Counted from the first letter of the stretch, positions 1-11,900 are shown. The stretch is 64,000 bases of DNA from Onchidella celtica (GCA_963931925.1 OZ007582.1:21085224-21149223); one strand, 5' to 3'. Made by a program: numbers and translations. Notes: generated by a model from the sequence alone, not told the origin.

Positions 1-2202
1 CACCTGCTGTCAAGGAGGTAAGAAGAAGTTAGCTCATGATTCTTACTTAGAAAGAAACAGTTTCATCTGTTGTAATGAAAAAAAACTTGCACGATTTTTA
101 ACAAGCCCTGCATTTGCTCACACAGCTTGGATTTGTGTGAAATTTTGCAGGTGCCTTCGTTTCGACATGCAGGAAGTTCTTTTTTAGATTTAGAAACTTG
201 AGATTGTGCAGAAATATTTTTTTGAGTTTGCTTTGTATCGGTGATTTTGCCTCCGGTTCTCCTTTTCATGTACCCATGAGGCCGTCATATTATCATCTCC
301 TTCCGCTAGACCGTCCACACTGAGTCGACACGATTCATGGACACACATCAAACCTATTTTCTTTCATTCGCTGTTGAGCATCGCCTTGACCTCCAAGCTT
401 GCCTAATCAGTCACATATGGACAAGAATGGGGGGGGGGGGGATTATCGTTTGCAGAACGGGATAGTACCAGAACAAACTAACTTTCAACTAACTTTCCAG
501 TGTGCAGATTAATGACAAACTTCACCTCTCAATGCTAATGGGGTGCGTATGGCATTAACATGCACAGGGAATGCAATGAGACGTAGCCAAAGGTGAATGA
601 ATGGCAATGAAACAAATGTAAAGGAATGTGCAAAATGAAAGAGATCCATTATAATCACCCTAAACTTGAAAGAAATAAACAGTTTATCCTGGGCAACGCC
701 GGGATTGCGGTTAGTAGTTTTATAGATAAATGCAATAAGGAGTTTCTTAATTACATCCAGGATCAAGGTTTGGAAGAGGTCTTGATTATTTTAGGGTGTT
801 CAGGTCTCACTGATTCAAAACAATGTAAGTCCTTGGAAACAGGCAAATAAAGCAAAACCGAAATGTTTCAGGTGAGATGCACTGGTATCGCCCTAAGTTG
901 TAATTGTCACCACCAGACATTATGAGGCGATAGTGAGCAAAAAAAAAAAGACAAAGTAATGAGCATTTGCAGAACCCAATTGGACAGCATATGGAAAATA
1001 TTGCAAAAAGGCCGTGACTTTCTTTAAATAACCAGATGACCGAATTGAGTCCTGCATCACTGAGTGAGAGGTCCTTGCTTGAATTTTGTTGTAATAGGGA
1101 TCTCAATCTGTGATGCTGGAGCCCGTTTGATAGTTAGGTTATTAAAAAAAAGTTCACCTCTGCAATGTTCATGCAGTTAGAGCCCCCCCCCCCCCCCCCC
1201 CCTTTTTCTTCTTTCTTTCTTTGTTTTTGTTGTCAGCCGTCATCTCACACATGGTCTGACTGCTGCAACTCACTACTTATTAGATTTCATGTAATGCACC
1301 AGAAATTGTGGTTGCTTCTGCAGTTGTGGATTTTCTACAGTAACTTTTGATGTGGCATCGATTCTTGATTGGTGTCAGCCTTTGAAACATAGATGTCTAG
1401 TTATTGTACATCCTCATATTATCAATAGCAAATTAACCCAGCCTTGGCCACTTTTGAGTTGAATGTGTTGAGACATCCATGTCTGCTTCAGACAGTCATA
1501 ACACAATCCTCTGTAGATTTATAACATTTTCTCAGGCTGATCTTGGCCCCAGTGCTGAATTATTCTATCTAAACTTTTTACAAAAATTTATATGAGGCCA
1601 AAGTATGAGATAATAAAGTGTATTCTATCATTCCTATGAAAACTGGAAGTATCTCACCACTGGGTGTAGATTTCAGTGGTTGTTGTCACATTCAGTTGGA
1701 CCATAGACACAGAATTAGATCCAGTGTACTTAATTAAATGTAATTAATTTTCTCTTTTATTAGAGTAAATACACAACACACTACATAACACTATATATTT
1801 TTTTTATTCACTGTTCCGGAAACTTACGGTATCTTCCACATGAGGGTTTGCGTTGAGATCTTTGTTTTCTGAGGATCTCTGCCCTTGGTATTTGCATCTC
1901 TCTTTTTCTTGTTCTGGTTTTTGTTGTTGTTGTTGTTGTATTTTATTTTGCATACTTTTTTGATCCCATTTGTTTGTGAGTGTTTGTGAGACACCTGGTG
2001 CTTTTTTTATAATATTATGGTCCTTCTTTGTAAAGTTAACTATGAAATTGCAAGCAGTTTTCTCAAAGTGTGATGAACAAAGCAGTATTGGGGCACAGGC
2101 AAGAGATGTTTGACACAGATATCAAGGTTGCCTCATGGGAAAGATTCATTCTTAGTTATATTGCTGAGAGAATTACGAAACAAAATTTCTTCATCTGTGC
2201 AG
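1..2202. other. Stretch without a recognisable gene
   Basis: No convincing coding region is visible. Short open frames here lack recognisable domains. It holds a G run at about 429-441, a run of about 20 C at 1183-1202, a (TTG)n patch near 1920-1940, and a Helitron-like terminus near 640-714 that is listed separately. Confidence 0.5.
640..714 (+). mobile_element. Decayed Helitron-like 3' terminus
   Basis: The end of this stretch has a GC-rich hairpin (CTGGG-CAACG-CCGGG type, about 688-703) in an AT-rich context. It is followed within about 10 bases by TTAG and then T, which resembles a degenerate Helitron 3' end (hairpin plus CTRR, inserted before T). The 50 bases before it resemble those before the better Helitron end at 31927, including a shared 'CCAT-ATAA-CACCC' pattern. 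No matching 5' end was found, so this may be only a remnant. Confidence 0.35.
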
Positions 2203-2544
2203 GATCCAGAGGTAGCTGGCAGAGATGCCGATCAAAATAACATAAAGCTGGAGATTGATGCAGAAGATGATGGTAACAACTCGGTGGCAGTTTCTGGACA
2301 AGGAGAAGCAGTTGGTCACCACCCTGCCTGCTCCCAGAATCAGATGGAGATCAAGATGGAAGTTGATCCTGACCCCTGGCCATCCAGTTTAGAAGTGGCA
2401 GGTCATTCCAGACCTCGTGACATGGGATGGAAGAAAGAAGAATCCAGTCGAGACGAAGAGGAGGACGAGGAAAAAGAAAAACGGTTTGGTGTTTTATTTA
2501 CCTTGGGAGAGGAAGAAGAGGAAGAGGAAGGACAAGCTCGGTGA
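2203..2544 (+). CDS. Possible host exon, acidic protein of unknown function
   Basis: An open frame begins directly after a good splice acceptor (pyrimidine-rich tract ending TGTGCAG at 2202). It encodes about 113 residues ending in a stop. The protein is acidic, with repeated Lys-Met/Leu-Glu-Val/Ile-Asp patches (IKLEID, IKMEVD) and Glu-rich runs near the end. Such patches occur in the linker regions of many zinc-finger regulators, but no finger or other domain is visible. The frame continues upstream only through a non-ATG start, so I prefer an exon reading. It could also be chance. Confidence 0.3.
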   Translation, partial: DPEVAGRDADQNNIKLEIDAEDDGNNSVAVSGQGEAVGHHPACSQNQMEIKMEVDPDPWPSSLEVAGHSRPRDMGWKKEESSRDEEEDEEKEKRFGVLFTLGEEEEEEEGQAR

Positions 2545-3925
2545 CATTTTGTTTGATATTGTATTTTTTTTTTCATTTTGTTACAATTGTTAATGGTTAC
2601 GTCATTTATACAAAATCTGAAAATGGAATGATGAATTGAATTGTGATTTTAACTGCTTGGAGTGAAAGTCCTGGGGGTTAATGGTTCTACAGAAGCAATG
2701 TTGAGAGGAGTAATATGTTTCTGTTAGGTGTGTAGTAGAGAAATTAGCTTTATCATCATTTTGACATTGGAGTGGAGATTTGTATTTTTTCAGTTGTTAG
2801 TGCTTGCTGTTTGTGACATGAAGTTGAAGCTATCATTTTCCCATCAAATTTTGAATGAATACTGATTGTCTATGGGTGGTAGTAGAGCCTAGGTGTAAGA
2901 TGGTAGTGGGGCTCCCGCCAACAAAAAGATTGCATTTGCAGAATCCTACAGGTCCAGACGCTACACGAAGAACCTGATTTTTCTTTGACTACCAAGTGGG
3001 ATCTGGCATTACAGGGTGGGAGGCCCATGTTTGAAGTTTAGGGTGATTGGGATCATCCATTGTTTGAAGTAGGTGAAGCGTTTGGTATTTCCTACAAAAC
3101 TGAAGTTTTTGATTATATTGTAAACAAAGCCATGTCTGAGGTCCAGTGTGTCCAAAAAACAATCTTTCAGTTTCACACCTGCCAGTGTTTTGCCTCCTTG
3201 GTGTACAAAGAATACACATCACAGGTTGTTTTTCCTTTCCTTAGGCCTGCATGATTTCGTTTAGCACAAAATATATGTAGATTACTCTGAAGCTTAGGAC
3301 AAGTAATACAGTACTCCTAGATGGGTATCGGGTGGAGAAACTCAACCTTGTGACTGCTGGAATTCAGCAGTTGGCGGTAACTTAAGAGGCTGACTCCAGA
3401 AGTTTTTATACTGAGGAATCTCCAAGATGTCTGCAATTTCTTTCCTATATTATAGTATATAATAATTTCCTAAATTATGCTATAACTTATAGCTGAAGTA
3501 ATCATGAAAAACTTCATTCAAAGCTTCATTCGAAGCAAGTTTGTCCATCCACATTCTGATTAGGAAGGACGACACATCATGGGCAGTAGTGGAAGGTCTC
3601 GTTGTTCCACTACCGGAAGCCGTGATCATGAACTTGACAACTCACTTTGAAAATGTTTTTATTAAAAATAAAATACTGTTCTTCTATTGTCACGTAAAAT
3701 AATTCGTTGAAACGATAATATAACTATTCAAGATCACAAACCAAAGCAAAATTCAGCAATAAAAGGACTGGAGATTGTCAAAATACAGACGGAAAGTTCA
3801 TGGATTATTTCTGCTTCACTGCTCTTTGTTTACAAACATGCGCACTACTTGCAGTACAAAGGTTGTCTGCTGTATTTGTGCGCACTCAGTAGTAAACGAA
3901 TCTACGGCAAATTCCGAACAAAACC
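2545..3925. other. Stretch without a recognisable gene
   Basis: Short open frames on both strands (about 3.0-3.25 kb) show no domain, splice context or composition that would support them. I see no repeat structure worth naming. It ends at the left inverted repeat of the next element. Confidence 0.5.
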
Positions 3926-3960
3926 ATATCGTCGGCGTCCGACTATAACCGGCTAAGCGC
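3926..3960 (+). repeat. Left terminal inverted repeat of the DUF7869 element
   Basis: Starts ATATCGTCGGCGTCCGACT and matches the reverse complement of 10291-10325 at 33 of 35 positions. Similarity stops abruptly on both sides, as expected of a real element end. Confidence 0.65.
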
Positions 3961-5142
3961 AAAGCCATTAGTTTCGAGATAAATGGAAAAAACTTAATAG
4001 CTTTGTAATTTTTGACTCAAAATGGCTGAAATCGGTATGGGTTCTCTCTTTTTCCATGTTGAGTATAATGATGTTGATTTTATGTGTTTAAAGCCGATAT
4101 CTAATTAACAATGGCGCATAGACGTTTACAGTTGACAAATCTGTCGACACATGGCCGGTTATCGCCTTGGTCGCTTATCGCCAGAATGACTGAGTGACGA
4201 TCGCGTTGGCGGTTAGCCGTTTACAGTGGTTGTATGATTACCGTCCGCCCAAATAATTACCGAATGATGGTGGGTATTGGCGGTTGGCTGTTTCTTTACA
4301 CTCACTTGGAAGAACAGCATAGGACTGTTCGTGTTTCAATTAATATTACGGATAATATATGGAACAGATAGAAAGAACTCATATTTTATGATTTAACAAG
4401 CTTTTATTTTTCTCTTTTTTGTCCCAACTGTCACTTTTAGAGTTGACTCTATTTCTCGCAAATTATTATGGTCTTATTATGATCCATTCCTCTAAGGTAT
4501 CTAGGTGACATGCTTACTAGTGCCTTCGGATGTTACCCAATAACGAGCGTCTGTGATTTATAAATAATAAGTAGTGGTGATCACCAACATCTAACTTTTT
4601 GCTATGCTTTATTTAAAAATAAAAAGCACATTTTACCGTGACTTTAGTTGATATACATAAACTCAAACACACTCAACATGATCGAAATCATAAACCTATT
4701 TAAAAGAAACTACATCAGGCAAGTGAATAGATTTCAGAATCACAAACCCAGCTACACATGATAAATGTTTGTCATACTTTTCCACCAAGCAACTCTGTGA
4801 CAAATTAAATTCAATATTATTCAAATTTTATTTAGGCTTTTGCCAATTCACAAAGAAATCAACAAAGCGAATACATGTACCAATAATCAAATAAACAAGC
4901 AAATACAATTTGTGAACAAGAAAGCGAATTCTCTTATTATACACATGCATGCACATTACTCTGGACATGTGTTGCATGACCTATAAAATTATAGGGCAAT
5001 GGCGTCTACGATTCCCCAAAATGTGGCTATGGAGTAACGATAATCAAGACATCAGATTGTATAAAGTGAGACATTGCTAAAAGAAGATTTAAAATTACAT
5101 TAACACTACTCTTGAAAAATTCATCCCAACTCAAATGTCATT
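3961..5142. other. Left subterminal region of the DUF7869 element
   Basis: No gene. It contains GC-richer patches with repeated 'GCGGTTAGCCGTTTACAGT'-type and 'GCTTATCGCC'-type words (4118-4300), followed by AT-rich sequence up to the gene's stop codon. Confidence 0.45.
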
Positions 5143-8097
5143 CTAATCATGTGGCAACGAATCATAAAATGTATGGAGATCTTTAGGGATGACCATCTTT
5201 AACTGTTGTAAATGAGTGTACTTGGCAGCTGTAAGTTTCCTCTGGGTTGGATGCAATGGTTGGGGCTCATCAACAATCTGGGACGAATTCCCTCGCACAA
5301 ACAACTCCTGCCAATCCTCGCTGTGTCCAAGTTTGAAGGCTGTGTCCATCAGGTAAATATTTCAAACCTCGGATGTCAACAACCTGAGGATCCCCGGCCT
5401 TTTTACCAGGACGTATGGTCTTCAAGCCGCACACATCACTGAAGTTTTGGAAAAAGCCGTGCTCTAAGTATTCCACCTTGTATGGAAACGGGTTTTGCCT
5501 AGCTTCCTTAAAAAGTCTCACATAGTCAGATGGCGAGTATATGGCTTTGTTTTTAATTTTTTGTTCGATCGTGTGGTGTACACTGTCCACTTCCATTTGC
5601 ATGTGGCCTTTTTCGAGATATTTATGGGTGATGATGATGTTGTGTTTCTGAGAAGCGTATATTAGTGCTTTGGAAACAATGGCGTTTCTGTTTTGACTGG
5701 GACAGCCGTCAGAATATATGATGAGCTCATCCAATGGCTTTGTCATATGTTCAATGTAGTGGTTCAGGCATGAGGCAAATTCATTTGCTGACAGTCCTCC
5801 TTCAGCTTCGTGCCAAACATAGCAACTTACATCTCTCGTGGTGACATCGTATATTGTGTAGTTGTGCACGCACAATTTCGTGCGATAGTACAGGGCTGAC
5901 GCCTTCAGAGCAGGTGCAAGTAAAACGGCTTGCAAGTCCAGACATATCATCCTTATCTTGCCGTTACTTCCAGCCGCAAGTAGCTTGTCCTCACTTTTTG
6001 AGTTTTGTGCTTGCTCTTTCCGCAGTCTGTGCGATGTGTAAGAGGCCTCTTCTATATTGCCAGCTTTATACGACTCGCATGTGTCGCACGTCTTTCCGCG
6101 GCCGGAAGATAGCATAATTCTCGGTATCCAACACATCATTGAAGACCTGTCTCGATGCAGATTCGGCATTTCTTTTTGCTTGCACCATTCAAGGTAGACC
6201 TTGTATACCTCCATTTTGCTATCAAAGGACCGATCAAAGTACTTTTTAGATGAACTCTTTCTGCAATAGTGAGATGGCATTGACGGGAGAGACACTAAAA
6301 ACTCTTTTATGGCCTCCCGTTTCATTGATGGTTGGTTTGTCTGAATGGTGTTGTGCGAAATGTTACCCTCACCCAGATAAACATTTTCTTGCACACCGGA
6401 ACAAGACCATTGCCAACATTCAGGCTGTATTTTAATGTATTCTGCCTACTTGACTCTGACTGTTGTACTCGATGTCGCCCAACAGTGTTTCTATGCACCA
6501 GCGATTTCACTAAAATCTCCCTCTGTGACCATGACATCGACCACACCTCTTTAAATATCTCACCTCTTTTCTCATCTGGTATATCCCCACACTTAAATCC
6601 TACACTCTTGCAGTAACATCTCTCTCCTAATACCTTTCCAGGCTTTTCCACTATCTTAAACTTTCTCGAGCCCGTCTCATATTTCCGTCCCAGAAAGGCC
6701 TCCCCCTTCTCTCTCTTATTTTTGTTCACCACCTTGAACCATTTGCTCTGATCTGCCTTGCGTTTTTTACTTCGACCATCATTCGCTGCATCTGTAGGAA
6801 TGTCGTGGTCAGTGGGCACATCCACATTCACTTCACCAGATACAGGAACACCCATGTCAAGAGGAATAGAATCATCAACATTAGTAGGCGTGGAAACATC
6901 ATCAGTAGGCAAAGAAACATCAATTTCAGTAGGCATGGAAAGATCTTTAGTAGGCAAAGAAACATCAATTTCAGTAGGCATGGAAAGATCTTCAGTAGGC
7001 AAAGAAACATCAATTTCAGTAGGCATGGAAAGATCTTCAGTAGGCAAAGAAACATCAATTTCAGTAGGCATGGAAAGATCTTCAGTAGGCAAAGAAACAT
7101 CAATTTCAGTAGGCATGGAAAGATCTTCAGTAGGCATGGAAAGATCTTCAGTAGGCAAAGAAACATCAATTTCAGTAGGCATGGAAAGATCTTCAGTAGG
7201 CAAAGAAACATCAATTTCAGTAGGCATGGAAAGATCTTCAGTAGGCAAAGAAACATCAATTTCAGTAGGCATGGAAAGATCTTCAGTAGGCAAAGAAACA
7301 TCAATTTCAGTAGGCATGGAAAGATCTTCAGTAGGCAAAGAAACATCAATTTCAGTAGGCATGGAAAGATCTTCAGTAGGCAAAGAAACATCAATTTCAG
7401 TAGGCATGGAAAGGTCTTTAGTAGGCAAAGAAACATCAATTTCAGTAGGCATGGAAAGATCTTCAGTAGGCAAAGAAACATCAATTTCAGTAGGCAAGGA
7501 AAGATCTTCAGTAGGCAAAGAAACATCAATTTCAGTAGGCATGGAAAGATCTTCAGTAGGCAAAGAAACATCAATTTCAGTAGGCATGGAAAGATCTTTA
7601 GTAGGCAAAGAAACATCAATTTCAGTAGGCAAGGAAAGATCTTCAGTAGGCAAAGAAACATCAATGTCAGTAGGCATGGAAACATCAGTAGGCAAGGAAA
7701 TATCAATTTCATTAGGTGTGGAAACATCCACTTCATCAGAAACAGCATGATCCACACACATGTATTTTGCGTTCGCAATCATGTTCCCATGAGTGAGAAT
7801 ATTGCTCTTCTTGTTTCCAGTAGGAAAATAACCACCAGAGCTCCCATCCATTGTTGAGTGCGTTTCGTTATTTAGATCTATGATAGTGTTATTACCAGCT
7901 ACAGGCAAAAGTTCAGTGAAGGAAATATCATTCAAACTTGTATTGATCTCAGATTCTTGAACTGGTGAATGTATAGGTGTCGAGGCTCTAGTATCCAGGA
8001 TAGGTTCCACAGCTCCGTGCGATGTACCAGCCATTTCCATTGCTACTTGTTGTTGTGCAAGCCGTACAATACGCATACTTCTACTGAGGGGGTCCAT
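5143..8097 (-). pseudogene. DUF7869-like putative transposase/nuclease with repeat array, two frameshifts
   Basis: Roughly 980 residues over three frames. I place the start at ATG 8097 (Met-Asp-Pro-Leu), because a splice acceptor (TTTTCAACAG) sits just upstream. Order: a polar N-terminus, the 15-residue repeat array (listed separately), a basic Lys/Arg patch, a Cys-containing segment (ERCYCKS), then a segment with PSHYCR, a TCDTCESYKAG Cys cluster, and the core. The core shows LDLQ, IIYSDGCPSQNRN and GHMQMEVDSVHHTIE, which I read as D, D and E of an RNase-H-like catalytic triad. The C-terminal end, FYDSLPHD, matches the second copy near 43143. Frames change near 6.3-6.4 kb and near 5.3 kb, so this copy is broken. 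The family is known to me as an uncharacterised, many-copy metazoan family; the nuclease role is inferred. Confidence 0.6.
6902..7690 (-). repeat. In-frame 45-bp coding minisatellite (about 17 copies)
   Basis: Tandem 45-bp units encode EIDVSLPTEDLSMPT with few substitutions (E/K and M/L changes). One unit carries an extra EDLSMPT. Because 45 is a multiple of three and the unit has no stop in several frames, four frames stay open across it. This produces large spurious ORFs on both strands. Confidence 0.9.
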
Positions 8098-8451
8098 AAT
8101 CTGTTGAAAATAAAAACACAAGAATATTTATTTGAAGAGAAAGAAGTATACCAGCGCTGTGTTTCATAAATAATGAATCATACAAAACAAACTGCATTTC
8201 TCTAATGTTACGGTATCTTTTAAAAGTGATTATTATTTGGTTTGCAGCGCATCAATCACAGCATAAAGACTTCACTCAGAGCTTAAAAAAAGTGCTTACT
8301 TATACCATTATCCCTTTGAACCCCCCTGACCTCCTGAGCCTAACTCGAAACTCTACATGAGCTCTTGAGACTAAGTAACCATAAACCTTAAACTCACAAT
8401 GCAGTCACAGACTGACAATTTGCAGCAGTCAAACGTAATGATAAGACGGAC

Positions 8452-8453
<2 letters not shown>

Positions 8454-8483
<30 letters not shown>
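8454..8483 (+). repeat. Poly-C tract, 30 bases
   Basis: Thirty consecutive C, the longest homopolymer in the window. Length is likely unreliable in any assembly. Confidence 0.85.
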
Positions 8484-8484
<1 letters not shown>

Positions 8485-8504
8485 AGTGAAATCTTGGACT
8501 ACAG

Positions 8505-8800
8505 GTTGGTAAGAGCTGTCCCTATATAGTGGGGTTTTGGAACACAGTGAAATATGAGCTGACCCTTTAAAGTGGGGTCTCGGAACACAGGGAAATAAGA
8601 GCTGACTCTCTATAGTGGGGTCTCGGAACACAGGGAAATAAGAAATGTCCCTCTATAGTGGGATTTCGGAACACAGGGAAATAAGAGCTGACCGTCTATA
8701 GTGGGGTCTCGGAACACAGGAAAATGAGAAATGTCCTTCAAAAGCGGGATCTCGGAACACAGTGCAATAAGAACTGTCATTCAAAAGCGGGGTCTCGTGT
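8505..8800 (+). repeat. 43-bp minisatellite, about seven units
   Basis: The word GGAACACAG recurs every 43 bases (AACACAG at 8541, 8584, 8627, 8670, 8713, 8756), inside units of the type 'GTGGGGTCTCGGAACACAG' followed by an ATAAGAGCTG-like stretch. Outer units are more diverged. It lies right after the poly-C tract. Confidence 0.9.
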
Positions 8801-10290
8801 TCAAAGGCGGAATTGCGTAAATGCTTACCTCAGGCCCAAGATGGTCTGGAAGTTGAAATCACTAGTCAAAATCCAACTTGCTTTTTAACTTGAATCCCAC
8901 ACTGGAGTTCTGCAACGTAAAAAATGATACTCAGGACCTGTAGTATTTGCGTTTTTAATGGTAATAAGACAAGTATAAAATAGAATCATAATTATTAGTA
9001 TTTTTTCAACAAGATTTTGGGAAATTTCCTCTACACCGTTCCTGGCTTATTCCTCTATACATGCTACATTTCATGGTATTACAACAATATTTATGAGTTT
9101 AGGCGTAACTGTTTTAGTATTAGATATGGAGAGGGGGTGGGGGAGGGAGGAGGACGCAGGTGGTAGAGGATCTGACCTCCAATCAAAAGGTCTTGCCTGG
9201 AGAGAAACCACATGAAAAAGTGGCCTTGTGGACATTAAAGGCTTTATTTTTTATTTCTAAAAATTGTTTATGTATTTATAACCTTAATTTTAATGTCTTA
9301 GACAAACCAAATAATGATTAGTTTTACCAATCATGGCTTGTGTATAAGGAAAATCTTGTCTTTAAAAACAATAAACACAAATATGGTCCAGATTCAATAT
9401 TTCCACTCATTAGTGTACAAGGAAGATCTTCTTGTCCGTGTAGTAACAATAAACACAAATGCAGTACAGATTAAGACCCATCATACTCTCCCTTTAACCA
9501 AAATAAAATATTTAAGAACTTAAAATAATGATAATGGAAAAACACTGGTGATGGTGATAACGATAACAACGATAGTATTAATTAGAAATAATAATGATAA
9601 TAATAACCGTGATAATGATGATCGTGATAATAATGAAGGTAATCAGTAATTACGGTATATCAACGATAATAACAATGACAATAACAACAACCTCTTTGGT
9701 GTGTGTTAGATAATTTGAGCAGTCACAAAGTATAATAATATTATCACATTAATCTAATACCAATGTACGGTAAGGAAAACACAATGCCCCTCACTATAGA
9801 GTACTGGCATAACAGTGCAAGCGCCGTTTGTTTACATAATGGGACTGCACACTCGTCGCTTTATACGGCCAAGCGCCACGTATAGGATGCATCCAGCAGG
9901 ACGGCCCTTTGTTTTGACGGCGATAATATGCCAAGAGCCAGTTGTGTGTTTTCAATCATAAATAAACTTTAAGTAATCAATAGGTGTGTCATAAAATATA
10001 TCAAAATCATAGCATATTTGCATGTGATGAAACATTGACTTACCTGATGCAGAAAACTTGACCAAAATATAGGCGTAAATTCAGATAAACAGTGTTGCTC
10101 TGTCTCATCAATCGAAAACTGGCGGATGGACGGCTAGAGTGACAAAGTTTGTATGGTAGCGTCATAGCCGTTTACAGTTTGCGCGCGAAAAGGGCCTCGG
10201 AAAGGGGAATAACTAAAATTGAACAATTGTAGTTGTCAGGTAGTGGTGTCTCTTTGATTTTAGCAAAAAATCGGCTTCGCGCCTCTTCTG

Positions 10291-10325
10291 GCGCTTAGCC
10301 AGTTACAGTCGGACGCCGACGATAT
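10291..10325 (-). repeat. Right terminal inverted repeat of the DUF7869 element
   Basis: Reverse complement of 3926-3960 with two mismatches, ending GGACGCCGACGATAT. Confidence 0.65.
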
Positions 10326-10581
10326 ATGACATGAAAGGATGAAGGGGTTTGGGAAAACCTTAGCACCTAAAAATGCATCCGCATTTCGTGTCTTTGTCGA
10401 ACGATTTTAGGGTCGATTTTAGCAAATCAACCGTGACATAGGCATCAGAAATAATTGAAAAAAAAATATTTATACATGGAATATGATTTCAAACAGCTAA
10501 CAAGTGATAGAACCATTTCATTTCTGTATGTAACTATATTTTGACCCGGGGTCACATTTTCAACCTATTTTGAGCTCTAGC

Positions 10582-11275
10582 TCAAAACAAGGCCCAGTGA
10601 CACATGGTGGGTTTTCTCAGGCCGCCACACAAATGTGGAACTTTTGCAGACCAGTAGCTTTTGACAGAATGTCGTGGATTTAGGCCCATGGCAATCAAAA
10701 TGGCCATAAATTTCAGCAGCTCTAGTCTCGTCACTGGCTGAAAGTTTTGAAAAAGAGAAAATCGCCTGGCTGGCGTATTCTTTACAACAATTTGCCTGGC
10801 GCACTGATTGATGTCAGAAAGCAATGTGTCCATAATGCCAGGGGTAAATAGGGCAAACAGACAATCAAGATGGTTTGAGGTATTTGTAACTTTTGATGAG
10901 TTCACTGCATGAGAATTTTGCCTCATGAATCTAAACTGGTTGCTGGTGCTTCAAGTGGTTACTTCAGTCCACTGTGATGTATGTGGTTGCATTCCTGTTG
11001 TCACCGTTTTGTTATTGCTCCCAGTCCCAGTATCTGCTCCATTGGTGGAAGATCATTCTCCAACTCTCGCAGGTATAGTTGTATTTCTAGGGCCCTTACC
11101 CTTTCCTACGTAGGTTGAAGTTGAGGGGCCACGCCCACCTGCAGAGCTCGTGTCCTCATCACTGCTACTACTTGATTCGTAGTTCTCCATGCCACTGGCA
11201 CCACTGTTCGCATCACTCCCTTTGTCACTCAGAACTGAAGGTTCATCTTCGTCTTCCGTGAGTCCATAAATCTAA
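10582..11275 (-). pseudogene. piggyBac-type transposase, N-terminal fragment
   Basis: The minus strand first encodes an acidic, Ser/Asp/Glu-rich leader (EDEDEPSVLSDKGSD, then ESSSSDEDTSS). After disrupted sequence comes a block reading FTPGIMDTLLSDINQCARQ, then FQPVTRLELLKFMAILIAMGLNPRHSVKSYWS in the same frame. That block matches the start of the piggyBac (DDE_Tnp_1_7) domain: helix, 'T..EL..F...LI.MG', 'YWS'. The catalytic Asp residues and the rest of the domain are absent, and the leader and domain blocks are separated by at least one stop. It is a 5' fragment of a dead element. No TTAA ends were located. Confidence 0.7.
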
Positions 11276-11290
11276 CATATGTCGAGCCCT

Positions 11291-11900
11291 CTCAGCAGAA
11301 AATCTCTGCGGAAGACGTAAACCCGATGGCCCTGGCTCCATTTTCCACTCAAAACACTTTGCAGAATGTGCACACGTTGAATTTGATAAGTAATCTCTCT
11401 TCAAAGTCGCTCTAACGCTTTCTTTTCCGGGTTGAATTTAGCAATAGGAAGTTAATAAACCATTCCAGAATGTTGGATTGGATTTGTGTTTTTTAACTTT
11501 GTAAAACCGGTCTGGATTTGGATATGTGTATTAGTCGAGCTGTGAAACACGACTCGCTGTAGTGAATGAGTTGGGGGGGGGGGGGTACTACAGCGGTGAG
11601 ATTTGGTTCTTTGGCTTACTATAATTTAATGTTAATGATTAGTCGTCGGTACTTACCTGTGATATGTTATGGGCAGGGGGGGATTCTGAAAGAAAAGAAG
11701 ACCTACTCAATACAATCTAATTACAACCAGATGACAGTAACAAACAGGAGGAACAAGGATGGCGCCTACCTGGATGTTTAATGTGCTCTTTCCCTCACTC
11801 TCTTTCTTCCTGTATTTTCAATCTGTTTATTTTCAAGTTACCTTTGGCCATATATTATGTGGGTTTTATATTCTCAAAATTGCTGCCTTCCCATTCAGTA
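11291..11900. other. Stretch without a recognisable gene
   Basis: Contains a G run at about 11573-11585 and short chance ORFs. Nothing else is visible. Confidence 0.5.

Larger units (their letters stand above)
8122..10290. other. Right subterminal region of the DUF7869 element
   Basis: No gene is recognised. It holds a 30-base C run (8454-8483), a 43-bp minisatellite, an AT-rich stretch with imperfect GATAATAAT repeats (about 9530-9690), and GC-richer subterminal words near 9830-9880 and 10164-10178. Confidence 0.45.
3926..10325 (-). mobile_element. Putative DNA transposon of 6.4 kb carrying a DUF7869-like gene
   Basis: The two ends are inverted repeats of about 35 bp (3926-3960 and 10291-10325) differing at two positions. 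Each ends in ATAT, which could be a 4-bp target duplication or part of the repeat. Inside lie one large minus-strand gene (5143-8097) and GC-richer subterminal zones. Both zones carry variants of a TAGCCGTTTACAGT motif (about 4212-4228 and 10164-10178, with weaker ones near 4121-4133 and 4155) that also resembles the TIR itself. Repeated subterminal motifs plus TIRs plus a DDE-like gene are the usual plan of a cut-and-paste transposon. The superfamily is unresolved: Sola elements are known for 4-bp target duplications, but I cannot show homology. The gene has frame breaks, so this copy is probably inactive. Confidence 0.6.

Noticed and set aside
3060-3254. 64-residue plus-strand and 77-residue minus-strand ORFs near 3.0-3.25 kb
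   Set aside because: Overlapping on opposite strands, with no domain, no splice signals and no composition bias supporting either.
6902-7690. CRISPR array
   Set aside because: Units are directly contiguous with no unique spacers, lie in a coding frame and are in animal DNA.
6758-7857. Large plus-strand ORFs (330 and 350 residues) and a 316-residue minus-strand ORF over the repeat array
   Set aside because: They exist only because a 45-bp unit without stops is repeated. The minus-strand frame with EIDVSLPT continues into recognisable DUF7869-like sequence, and the others do not.
9530-9690. A gene or structured RNA in the GATAATAAT-rich region
   Set aside because: It is imperfect simple sequence with no open frame or stable complementary arms.
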